Assembly: GCF_003382565.3 (NCBI RefSeq)
Contig: NZ_CP086253.1
Coordinates: forward strand, 1,736,001 to 1,800,000
Reading direction: 5' to 3'
DNA from: Pectobacterium aquaticum
GTDB taxonomy: Bacteria > Pseudomonadota > Gammaproteobacteria > Enterobacterales > Enterobacteriaceae
DNA length: 64,000 bases
Positions 9,494 through 17,468 of the stretch are shown in pieces; the first letter of the stretch is position 1, and the number at the start of each line of letters is the position of its first letter. The notes beneath the pieces were generated by a model. It had not been told where the DNA came from and searched no databases. It worked only from the letters and a program-made list of their open reading frames with translations. The translations under genes and the position numbers were made by a program.

Positions 9494-9901
9494 CTATTTT
9501 TCCTGAGGCGGCTGATAGTTTGGGCCGATTTGACGCCAGGCGCTGGCTATGTTTTCCAGCAAAGCTTCTACTTCCTCTATCACCTTCACATCGTTGTGCA
9601 GGTTGGCGATCATTAGGCGTTGCGTCATATAGTCATAAAGCGCTGACAAATTTTCTGCCAGCTCACCGCCTTTTTCCATATCTAGCCCAACCTTCAAGCC
9701 ATTAGTAATGATATCGATGGCTTTCGATAACGCAGCGCCTTTCCCTGGTATGTCGCCTTGTTGCAAAAGAATGCGAGCGCGTACCATCGCACTACGCGCA
9801 CCATCGAACAGCATCACAATAAGCTGGTGTGGACTGGCGCTCATTACCGCACTTTCCAAACCAACTTGAGCGTAGGCTTGGCCGCCCGTTTTGTTATACA
9901 T
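9494..9901 (-). CDS. fliS: Flagellin export chaperone FliS
   Basis: FliS binds the C-terminal D0 helix of flagellin and prevents premature polymerisation in the cytoplasm. It is 135 aa with the N-terminal Tyr-containing lead (MYNKTGGQAYAQVGLESAV) and the hallmark motif HQLIVMLFDGA near residue 26. Both flagellins of the window (fliC and the 634-aa copy) share nearly the same C-terminal helix, so one FliS could serve both; that is inference. Confidence 0.96.
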   Translation of the reverse strand: MYNKTGGQAYAQVGLESAVMSASPHQLIVMLFDGARSAMVRARILLQQGDIPGKGAALSKAIDIITNGLKVGLDMEKGGELAENLSALYDYMTQRLMIANLHNDVKVIEEVEALLENIASAWRQIGPNYQPPQEK

Positions 9902-9932
9902 TTCACTGTCCTTTATTGTTACTTATTCGGTG

Positions 9933-11351
9933 TTACTTACTAAGTGCTGCTAATTGTGTTGTTAAATAGCTACTAGTGCTATTCATCTGTGATACCAGCT
10001 TGTCCAGTTGAGTGAATTGTGCTTTGTAACGAGCGATATTCTCTTCGATACTTCGATTGGTTTGTTCTTCAGTTTTTGTTAGCGTTTTTTGCGTTGCAGC
10101 GATGCTCTCTTTGGCAATTTGAATGGAACCTTTATCATCACCAGTGGTTACTTTTAGTACAGAATCCAGATAGGTATTGATTTGTGTCGCAAAGCCTGTT
10201 GTTTTACCGTCGCCGACGAAAAACTCCGTCACAGAACCATTTTTCTCTTGTAAAGATTTCTGCAGTTTACTGCTATCAACCTCCAATTTCCCATCAGTGG
10301 GATTTTGTTTAATTCCCATTTCATTCAATGTGCTGATGTCCATTCCACTTTGCGCATTGGAGATTTGCATCTTCAATTTAGTCTGGATACTACGCACAGT
10401 GCTGTTACCGAGCAAAACACCATTACTTGAATCTGGTGTATCAGAATTAGGGTCGGTTGGTGTAAATTTCGTCAGGTTGCCAATAGTGGTTTGCAGGGCG
10501 TTATAGGAATCAACCCATTCTTGAATCGCTTTCTGCATTGGCGCATTGTCCCCAGTGAGTGTTAATGTCTCGGGAGTATCAAGCGCAGTTTTCGATTTTA
10601 AGTTTAAGGTTACGCCTTCAATGGCATCATCAATTGTATTACTCTGGCGGACAACCTGAATACCGTTTAACTCGATGATGGCGTTTTCAGCAGCGGTCTG
10701 TTGGTTCATGCCATTACTGGCTCCACCAGATGTATACGATAGCTTTTGTTTCAATACGTCATCACCACTGACGTTGATCGCCATCTGCGAATCAGTACCT
10801 GTACTTTTGGATGTAATAGAGAGGTAATAGCTATTATCATCAGCTTTTATGATACTTGCGCCGACATCACCATTTGCTTTATTAATGGCATCACGAATGC
10901 CTTCCAACGAGGTTTGTTCTTGAGTCAGTTTGATTTCTAGCGGTTGGTCTTTCCCATCTTGCTTAATCGTCAACGTTCGTGTGCTATCACCATTACCTAA
11001 TGCAGTTTTGTTACTTGTTTCTTTGGCAGAGATGACCGAATGTGCAGTAGCAAGATTCTGCACTTCTACGTTATAGATGCCAGCCACTGCTTTGCTGGCC
11101 GACGTTGCGCTAAAAGCTTTGTTTTCGCCGCTAATGGCAGTTTTGTTGATCTCATTCGCTTTAGTCAGCGCTTCATTCGCGGCATCTAGCTTCGTGAGGG
11201 CCGTTTTCAGTGTGTCAAAAGCGGTGTCACGATTTTTGTATACTTTTTGTTGATTATTGACAGGTGTGATGCGTGTCTGCTCAAAAGATGTCAACTGGTT
11301 CAGGATATCAGTAAAACCGCTGGTAGAGCCTGTAAAGCTGATACTAGCCAT
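9933..11351 (-). CDS. fliD: Flagellar filament capping protein FliD (HAP2)
   Basis: FliD forms the pentameric cap that inserts flagellin subunits at the filament tip. It is 472 aa. It starts MASISFTGSTSGFTDI, as usual, with an N-terminal coiled-coil region, Thr/Ser/Asn-rich outer domains and the C-terminal helix (RYKAQFTQLDKLVSQMNSTS). A sigma-28 promoter lies upstream. It heads the fliDST operon and is divergent from fliC. Confidence 0.96.
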   Translation of the reverse strand: MASISFTGSTSGFTDILNQLTSFEQTRITPVNNQQKVYKNRDTAFDTLKTALTKLDAANEALTKANEINKTAISGENKAFSATSASKAVAGIYNVEVQNLATAHSVISAKETSNKTALGNGDSTRTLTIKQDGKDQPLEIKLTQEQTSLEGIRDAINKANGDVGASIIKADDNSYYLSITSKSTGTDSQMAINVSGDDVLKQKLSYTSGGASNGMNQQTAAENAIIELNGIQVVRQSNTIDDAIEGVTLNLKSKTALDTPETLTLTGDNAPMQKAIQEWVDSYNALQTTIGNLTKFTPTDPNSDTPDSSNGVLLGNSTVRSIQTKLKMQISNAQSGMDISTLNEMGIKQNPTDGKLEVDSSKLQKSLQEKNGSVTEFFVGDGKTTGFATQINTYLDSVLKVTTGDDKGSIQIAKESIAATQKTLTKTEEQTNRSIEENIARYKAQFTQLDKLVSQMNSTSSYLTTQLAALSK

Positions 11352-11389
11352 AATAATTCCTTTAATGGGTTTCAGATGTCATAAACTGC

Positions 11390-11416
11390 TTATCGGCAGC
11401 TAGAGAAGAAAGTTTA
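11390..11416 (-). promoter_or_regulatory. Sigma-28 (FliA) promoter of fliDST
   Basis: Read on the minus strand the site is TAAA, a 15-nt spacer, then GCCGATAA, an exact match to the FliA consensus (TAAA-N15-GCCGATAA). It ends about 40 bp before the fliD start codon. Confidence 0.9.
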
Positions 11417-11510
11417 GCATTATTGCGCTAATGTTCTGCCTATGCGGATATGGTTTACCCTCGACTCAACCACAATATTTCATCTCAGCAAATAAATTTC
11501 TAAAAATAAT

Positions 11511-11537
11511 TAAAGCTTCGTTCAAGCACGCCGATAC
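11511..11537 (+). promoter_or_regulatory. Sigma-28 (FliA) promoter of fliC
   Basis: TAAA, a 15-nt spacer and GCCGATAC give a near-exact FliA promoter about 90 bp upstream of the fliC start. This leaves a leader of roughly 80 nt with a good AAGGAA ribosome-binding site before ATG. Confidence 0.9.
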
Positions 11538-11626
11538 AGGTTAGGACGGTGATAAAAGCCGTGGGCAATAGCCCGAACTTTAAACCGACCCGAAATCGAC
11601 TTAAATGCATAATAAGGAATACAATT

Positions 11627-12520
11627 ATGGCAGTCATCAATACTAACAGCCTGTCTCTGACGGCTCAAAACAACCTGAACAAATCTCAGTCTGCTCTGGG
11701 TACGGCTATCGAGCGTTTGTCTTCTGGCTTCCGTATCAACAGCGCAAAAGATGATGCTGCGGGCCAGGCTATTGCCAACCGCTTCACCGCTAACATCAAA
11801 GGCCTGACTCAGGCAGCGCGTAATGCCAACGATGGTATCTCTGTCGCGCAGACCACTGAAGGTGCATTGAACGAAATTAACAACAACTTGCAGCGTATTC
11901 GTGAACTGACCGTTCAGGCTAACAACGGTTCTAACTCTGCTGATGACCTGGTTTCTATCAACAATGAAGTGGTTGACCGCCTGAAAGAAATTAACCGTGT
12001 CTCTGCACAGACTCAATTTAACGGCGTTAAAGTGCTTGCGACTGCACAAACGCTGTCTATCCAGGTTGGTGCCAATGATGGTGAAACTATCGGCATCAGT
12101 CTGAAGAAAATTGATTCTTCAACTCTGTTTGCTGGTAACACTGGCATGTCAGCTGTTACTGAGACAAGCACTGGTGCTGCAACTGCTGGTATCCTTTCTG
12201 CCTACACCGCAGCAACGGGTACAACAGCAGCAACAGCAACGGTTGCAACTGGACTGTTAGCGGATATCGACAGCGCGATTTCCTCGGTCGACTCTTTGCG
12301 TAGTAGCTTGGGTGCGATTCAAAACCGTTTTGAATCTACCGTGACTAACCTGAACAGCACCGTTAACAACCTGACTTCTGCGCGTAGTCGTATCGAAGAT
12401 GCCGATATCGCAACGGAAGTGTCTAACATGAGTAAGAACCAGATCCTGCAACAGGCGGGTACTTCTGTATTGTCTCAGGCTAACCAAGTTCCACAGACGG
12501 TACTGTCTCTGCTGCGTTAA
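11627..12520 (+). CDS. fliC: Flagellin FliC (short form)
   Basis: This is the filament subunit, starting at ATG 11627 (MAVINTNSLSL) behind AAGGAA; the frame is open further upstream but without flagellin homology. At 297 aa it is short. The D0/D1 helices are intact (ERLSSGFRINSAKDDAAGQ at the N-side, ILQQAGTSVLSQANQ at the C-side). The outer part is reduced to a small Thr/Ala/Ser-rich stretch at about 170-215. Those Ser/Thr residues are candidate O-glycosylation sites given the transferase gene next door (inference). FliS-dependent export is expected. Confidence 0.97.
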   Translation: MAVINTNSLSLTAQNNLNKSQSALGTAIERLSSGFRINSAKDDAAGQAIANRFTANIKGLTQAARNANDGISVAQTTEGALNEINNNLQRIRELTVQANNGSNSADDLVSINNEVVDRLKEINRVSAQTQFNGVKVLATAQTLSIQVGANDGETIGISLKKIDSSTLFAGNTGMSAVTETSTGAATAGILSAYTAATGTTAATATVATGLLADIDSAISSVDSLRSSLGAIQNRFESTVTNLNSTVNNLTSARSRIEDADIATEVSNMSKNQILQQAGTSVLSQANQVPQTVLSLLR

Positions 12521-12551
12521 TTCGTTGGATTCAATCCCAACAAATAGCATG

Positions 12552-12586
12552 AAAATAGCGGGTTTTTACACCCGCTATTTTTTTTT
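12552..12586 (+). terminator. fliC transcription terminator
   Basis: An 11-bp stem (AAAATAGCGGG / CCCGCTATTTT) with an 8-nt loop is followed by a run of T. It lies 30 bp after the fliC stop and is a classic rho-independent terminator. It separates fliC from the downstream glycosyltransferase gene. Confidence 0.9.
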
Positions 12587-12682
12587 ATGTCCTTTATACT
12601 ACTACCTTCCAGGCAAGCATGTCGGCAATAAATACCACTGCTGATGTGACATGCTGCTATCACCTATGATGAAGTACCCACT

Positions 12683-15600
12683 ATGAAAAAATCGTCCGAA
12701 AAAGCGGTTGTTAACAAGAAAAAAAACGCAGACTCTGCTACGAATCAGAAAATCAAGTTAGCGGCCGAATGGCTTTCAACGCAGCCGGGAACTGCTTTGC
12801 AGTTAGTGACTGAGTTGTTGCAGAAGGATGAAAAAAATCCCTTACTTTTGGTGATTGCTGGTAGAGCACAGCAAAAACTCGGTAATTTCTTTGAGGCAAC
12901 GCAATCAATTGATGAGGCGCTGGAACTTTATCCCTCATATCTTGAGGCTATATATGCTAAGGCTGATTTGCTGTACCGTAGAGGCATGCACGAAGAAGCA
13001 CAAATATATTTATCTGATGTAATAAAGACGGTATCTAAAGTAGAATCGAGGCCCTTGCGCTCACTTCATGCTACTGTTTTACAGAAGTTGAAAAAATATG
13101 AGCAGGCGGAGGAAATCTTCAATGAGTTAATACAAGAAGATCCCTCTAACTGGATGTACTGGAGTAATGTAGGGATGATTAAACAGGATCTTGGGTATTT
13201 TGACGAAATGGATGCTGTTTATCAAAAGGGGGAAGAAACTACTAAAAATAACCCAACTCCATTTTTTAATCGTATTGTCGGGGCACACTACCACCCAGAA
13301 AGAACGGCTGAACAAATTTTAGCCTTGTGTAAGACATGGCAACCTAAATTTAAATTTGATAAGAAATTGCCCCGAGCTGTTGCTAAAAATAAAATTCTGA
13401 ACAAGATGCTGAGAATTGGCATGATTTCCGATGGTTTCCGCTCCCATCCTGTGGGAAATATGATTACTATCGGGTTGTCTCATATCCCTGAATCACAAAT
13501 AGAGTTTTATGCTTATAGTACTAATCATAATGAAGATCATATCACACAGAAGATACAAAGCATTTGTACTCAATGGAAAGTGGTTTCAGATATTTCTAAT
13601 GATACGTTGGCTAAAATAATCCGTGAAGATGAGATCGATATATTATTTGATTTATGTGGCTATAACGCAAATAGCCGTATGCTGACCTTGTTGCAGGGGC
13701 CCGCGCCGATACAAATCAAGTGGGTGGGGGGACTGATTAGCAGTACTGGTTTGGAAACGATGGACTACCTGTTAAGCGATCCTGTCGAAACACCGGCGGG
13801 AGTGGATGCATTATATACAGAGAAATTGATTCGCCTGCCAGACGATTATATCTGTTATGATCCTCCTCATTATTTGCCACCGATTAGTGAACTTCCTGTT
13901 GCTAGTAAGGGATATGTCACATTCGGTTGTTTTAATAATGCATCTAAAATAAATGATATCTTGTTATCTCAATGGGCTATTATTTTGAATTCGGTTCCAA
14001 ATTCGCAGCTATTTCTGAAAAGCTTTAATTATACCAACCAAGCCCTGAGCGAGCGTATTTATGCCACGCTGGAAAAACATGGTATCAGTCGTGAACGTGT
14101 TAGGATTGAAGGTGGCTCGCCGCATCGGGAATTGTTAGCAAGTTATAACGATGTTGATATTGCACTCGATCCTTGGCCCTATTCTGGTGGACTAACGACA
14201 TGTGAAGCGATGGCCATGGGGGTACCAGTGGTCACATTACCAGGGCCTACGTTTGCTGGCCGACATTCAGCTTCCCACCTGGTCAATGCAGGTATGCCTG
14301 AACTGGTGGCTAATGATTGGGAGCAGTATATTAACATTACAGTAGGAATGGCGAATGACCTAGATAGCTTAGGTGTGATCCGCCAGCATTTACGGGATAT
14401 CCTTCTATCTTCTCCTGTCTGTGATGGTAAACGATTTGCGAAAAATTTCTCTGATGCGATGCGCGCAATATGGCAACGCCATTGTGAAGGAAAAGCACCA
14501 GAAGCGTTGACATTGAGTAATGATTTCTTACCTTATTTCCATGATGATAATCAACCGATCACATTACAACACCCTGTTGTAGATATCATTCCTACTACGA
14601 AGCCACAAGATGGATTTAGTTTCCAATTGTCGGGGAAAATAATCGCTATGGATCATGGCGGTAGTCTGGCAACGAACAAAAATTTTATTAATTTAACGGC
14701 TACTGATGCATTTCATTTCATTATTATGGATATGCTCGGTGAAGTAGAGGAACGTCATTTACCGTTGCGTAAAAAAGGCATACAACATATAAAATTACAT
14801 GGCTTGGGCGATGGAGAATCTTCTCCTGTTTACATGTGCCTTGCACCGGAATACAGCAGTGATTTGGTTCCTTTATCCGCTGAGGGAGGAAGTAGAGTGC
14901 TTGCTGAGGTAATGGCTCAAACCTCAAAACTTGATCATATTCATGGGTTGGATCATCTGGATTGGCTGATTTTGGATAATCGTTATGATATTCGCAAAGC
15001 TATTATCCATGGTAAGCGTATTCTCTCTGACTGCCTTGTTGTTCAGGTAAAAATCACTTTTTCTCAGACTCACCAAGAACAATTGCTGTTTAGCGATATT
15101 ACTTCTCTTTTGACACAATACGGATTTTCTTTCCATTCGTTAGAAGATATTGAATATGCTAAACCTACCGTGATTGATGACCAAAAAATGCTACCGTCAT
15201 CAAAAATGATTTCTGCTGTTGCAGTTTATCTTCCAGATAATGTTCGTGTGCACGCACTGACAGTAGAACAGCGTGAAAAGCTGGCATTTATTCTGCATTC
15301 GGTTTATCGAATGCAGGGACTTGCTTGCTCGGTGCTACAGATTGATTCTAAAGAAAGAGCAAAAAGCTATCTTGATGATCGCAATATAAATGAAAAAAAT
15401 GCTGATAGGCCATCTTCAACGTTACCGAAGATGATTATTCCTGACATGCCTAGAATGTCAGAGAAAGAAACTCAATTGTTTGAATATTACTTGAAAAAAG
15501 CAACCTGTTATTTTGAGTTTGGTAGTGGGGGATCGACAAAACTCGCAGCTAGAAATAATGTAGAAGTATTTGGTGTAGAAAGCGATAAAACATGGGTGGA

Positions 15601-16009
15601 AACACTCAAAAAAGAAGTCGGTCCACTGTGTAAAGTCGAATACGTTGATATTGGACCAACAAAAGCATGGGGGTATCCTGTTGATAACACTCATCGGAAA
15701 AAATTCCCACACTATAGTGAAGCAATATTACGACATGAGCGTGCTTTTAATCTTATTCTTGTAGATGGGCGCTTTCGTGTAGCCTGTGCACTTAATACAA
15801 TAAAACATGTTTTAGAGAAAAAAAGGGATGTAGCAGATACGGTAATCTTTATCCATGACTTCTGGAATAGGCCTGATTACCATGTTGTTTTGGAATTTTT
15901 GGAAAAATTAAACGTGGCAGAAAGTGCTGGAGCTTTTAAAATAAAAAATGATATTAATATATCATTGCTTAATAAGGTTCTGGAAAAGTATAAGTATATT
16001 GCTCAGTAA
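12683..16009 (+). CDS. TPR / O-GlcNAc-transferase-type (GT41) protein fused to methyltransferase-like domains
   Basis: This is a large 1108-aa cytoplasmic protein, probably the flagellin glycosyltransferase. Residues ~25-210 form TPR-like helical repeats. About 235-580 match the catalytic part of the SPINDLY/OGT family (HPVG near 255; LQGPAPIQIKWVGG; FGCFNNASKIND; ALDPWPYSGGLTTCEAMAMG). About 650-830 resembles an FkbM-type methyltransferase end region (LDWLILDNRYDIRKAIIHG). About 930-1108 has a Rossmann motif I (FEFGSGGSTKLAA) and a second methyltransferase-like fold. Codon use is more AT-rich than in neighbouring fli genes, suggesting transfer. Its position between two flagellin genes supports flagellin as acceptor; donor sugar and methylation are inference. 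Confidence 0.8.
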   Translation: MKKSSEKAVVNKKKNADSATNQKIKLAAEWLSTQPGTALQLVTELLQKDEKNPLLLVIAGRAQQKLGNFFEATQSIDEALELYPSYLEAIYAKADLLYRRGMHEEAQIYLSDVIKTVSKVESRPLRSLHATVLQKLKKYEQAEEIFNELIQEDPSNWMYWSNVGMIKQDLGYFDEMDAVYQKGEETTKNNPTPFFNRIVGAHYHPERTAEQILALCKTWQPKFKFDKKLPRAVAKNKILNKMLRIGMISDGFRSHPVGNMITIGLSHIPESQIEFYAYSTNHNEDHITQKIQSICTQWKVVSDISNDTLAKIIREDEIDILFDLCGYNANSRMLTLLQGPAPIQIKWVGGLISSTGLETMDYLLSDPVETPAGVDALYTEKLIRLPDDYICYDPPHYLPPISELPVASKGYVTFGCFNNASKINDILLSQWAIILNSVPNSQLFLKSFNYTNQALSERIYATLEKHGISRERVRIEGGSPHRELLASYNDVDIALDPWPYSGGLTTCEAMAMGVPVVTLPGPTFAGRHSASHLVNAGMPELVANDWEQYINITVGMANDLDSLGVIRQHLRDILLSSPVCDGKRFAKNFSDAMRAIWQRHCEGKAPEALTLSNDFLPYFHDDNQPITLQHPVVDIIPTTKPQDGFSFQLSGKIIAMDHGGSLATNKNFINLTATDAFHFIIMDMLGEVEERHLPLRKKGIQHIKLHGLGDGESSPVYMCLAPEYSSDLVPLSAEGGSRVLAEVMAQTSKLDHIHGLDHLDWLILDNRYDIRKAIIHGKRILSDCLVVQVKITFSQTHQEQLLFSDITSLLTQYGFSFHSLEDIEYAKPTVIDDQKMLPSSKMISAVAVYLPDNVRVHALTVEQREKLAFILHSVYRMQGLACSVLQIDSKERAKSYLDDRNINEKNADRPSSTLPKMIIPDMPRMSEKETQLFEYYLKKATCYFEFGSGGSTKLAARNNVEVFGVESDKTWVETLKKEVGPLCKVEYVDIGPTKAWGYPVDNTHRKKFPHYSEAILRHERAFNLILVDGRFRVACALNTIKHVLEKKRDVADTVIFIHDFWNRPDYHVVLEFLEKLNVAESAGAFKIKNDINISLLNKVLEKYKYIAQ

Positions 16010-16015
16010 AATTGA

Positions 16016-16045
16016 ATAGAGATACCTTGTTCAAGGTATCTCTAT
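16016..16045 (+). terminator. Hairpin after the GT41 gene
   Basis: A near-perfect palindrome (ATAGAGATACCTTG and its complement around a 2-nt centre) starts 7 bp after the stop codon. It is followed by A/T-rich sequence but not a solid T-run. It could end or attenuate the transcript before the dehydrogenase gene 40 bp further on. Confidence 0.6.
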
Positions 16046-16084
16046 CTAAATTTAAGTGTTAATTCTTATATAAATAAGGTCATC

Positions 16085-17251
16085 ATGAAAATAGCTATCG
16101 CAGGAACAGGATATGTCGGGTTATCGAATGCGATGTTGTTGGCGCAACATAATGAAGTCGTTGCTGTTGATATTGTTGCTGAAAGAGTAACGATGCTGAA
16201 TGATAAAAGGTCGCCTATTGTTGATAGCAATATTGAGGATTTCCTCCAGCATGGAAAATTAAATTTTACGGCAACACTGGATGCACATGGTGCTTATAAA
16301 AATGCTGACTTTGTTATTATTGCTACGCCAACTGACTATGACCCAGAAACAAATCACTTTGATACAACTTCTGTTGAAATTGTGATTCAGCAGGTTTTAT
16401 CTACGAATGCTTCAGCAACTATTATTATTAAGTCTACTGTTCCTGTTGGCTATACGCAGTATGTTAGGGAAAAATTTAATACGGAAAATGTTATTTTTTC
16501 ACCGGAGTTCTTGCGTGAGGGAAAGGCTCTTTATGATAATTTGCATCCGTCACGAATTGTTGTTGGTGAACGTTCTTTACGTGCCGAAAATTTTGCCAAT
16601 TTGTTATTGCAAGGTGCAATAAAAAAGGATGCACCTGTACTGTACACAGAATCTACTGAAGCTGAAGCTATTAAATTATTTTCAAATACTTATCTTGCTA
16701 TGCGCATATCATATTTCAATGAGTTAGATACTTATGCTCAATCTTTAGGATTAAATAGTCGACAAATTATTGAAGGTGTTGGGTTGGATCCTCGAATTGG
16801 TAATCATTATAATAATCCTTCATTTGGTTATGGTGGCTATTGTCTCCCTAAGGATACTAAGCAATTGCTAGCTAATTATGCCAGTGTGCCAAATAACCTC
16901 ATTCAAGCTATTGTGAGCGCTAATAGTACACGTAAAGACTTTATTGCAGATTCGATAATAAAAATGAACCCCAATGTCGTAGGTATTTACCGACTGGTAA
17001 TGAAATCCGAATCAGACAACTTCAGGTCATCTGCTATTCAAGGTGTGATGAAGCGAATAAAAGCTAAGGGTATTCATGTTATCGTTTATGAACCTGCAAT
17101 GCAGGAAGCTGAGTTTTTCCATTCTCCAGTCATTCATGATTTATCTGAATTTAAACAATGTACGGACATTATTCTGGCAAATAGAATGATTGCTGAATTA
17201 AACGATGTGAAAGATAAAATTTATACGCGGGATATTTTTGGTTGTGATTGA
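16085..17251 (+). CDS. ugd: UDP-glucose 6-dehydrogenase
   Basis: This enzyme oxidises UDP-glucose to UDP-glucuronate with two NAD+. It is 388 aa, the usual length of the short enterobacterial Ugd. The N-terminal NAD-binding motif GTGYVGLSNAML is at residues 7-18. STVPVGYT is near 119-126, and the catalytic-cysteine motif FGYGGYCLPKDTK is near 255. UDP-glucuronate feeds capsule, LPS and glycan synthesis. Placed between the glycosyltransferase and the second flagellin, it may supply a precursor for flagellin glycosylation, which is inference. Composition is AT-rich like the gene before it. Confidence 0.93.
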   Translation: MKIAIAGTGYVGLSNAMLLAQHNEVVAVDIVAERVTMLNDKRSPIVDSNIEDFLQHGKLNFTATLDAHGAYKNADFVIIATPTDYDPETNHFDTTSVEIVIQQVLSTNASATIIIKSTVPVGYTQYVREKFNTENVIFSPEFLREGKALYDNLHPSRIVVGERSLRAENFANLLLQGAIKKDAPVLYTESTEAEAIKLFSNTYLAMRISYFNELDTYAQSLGLNSRQIIEGVGLDPRIGNHYNNPSFGYGGYCLPKDTKQLLANYASVPNNLIQAIVSANSTRKDFIADSIIKMNPNVVGIYRLVMKSESDNFRSSAIQGVMKRIKAKGIHVIVYEPAMQEAEFFHSPVIHDLSEFKQCTDIILANRMIAELNDVKDKIYTRDIFGCD

Positions 17252-17401
17252 TAAAAATTTACCAAGAAATTCTTCTCTATAAATAGCTTTGCATAATAGC
17301 GGCTACACTAGCTGAAGACGGCATCCCGTCAGCACTGGCCTCGCACGATGAGAAGTGAAGCATCAATGTGCGAAGTTATTTATTTTCGTCATTATTTTCC
17401 C

Positions 17402-17428
17402 TAAAGTTTTTTTCTTGGATGTCGATAA
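17402..17428 (+). promoter_or_regulatory. Sigma-28 (FliA) promoter of the second flagellin gene
   Basis: TAAA, exactly 15 nt and GTCGATAA give one mismatch to the FliA consensus, 40 bp upstream of the start codon. It places the second flagellin and the gene 15 bp behind it in the late flagellar regulon. The rest of the 217-bp gap after ugd shows no other recognisable site. Confidence 0.85.
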
Positions 17429-17468
17429 TCGCCAGAGATTTTAAGAAAAAATTTGCAAGGATGCCCTG

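Noticed and set aside
11522..12049. Long open frame antisense to fliC
   Set aside because: A shadow produced by the codon bias of fliC; same for the frames antisense to fliM, ompA, yccS, bcr and the primase gene.
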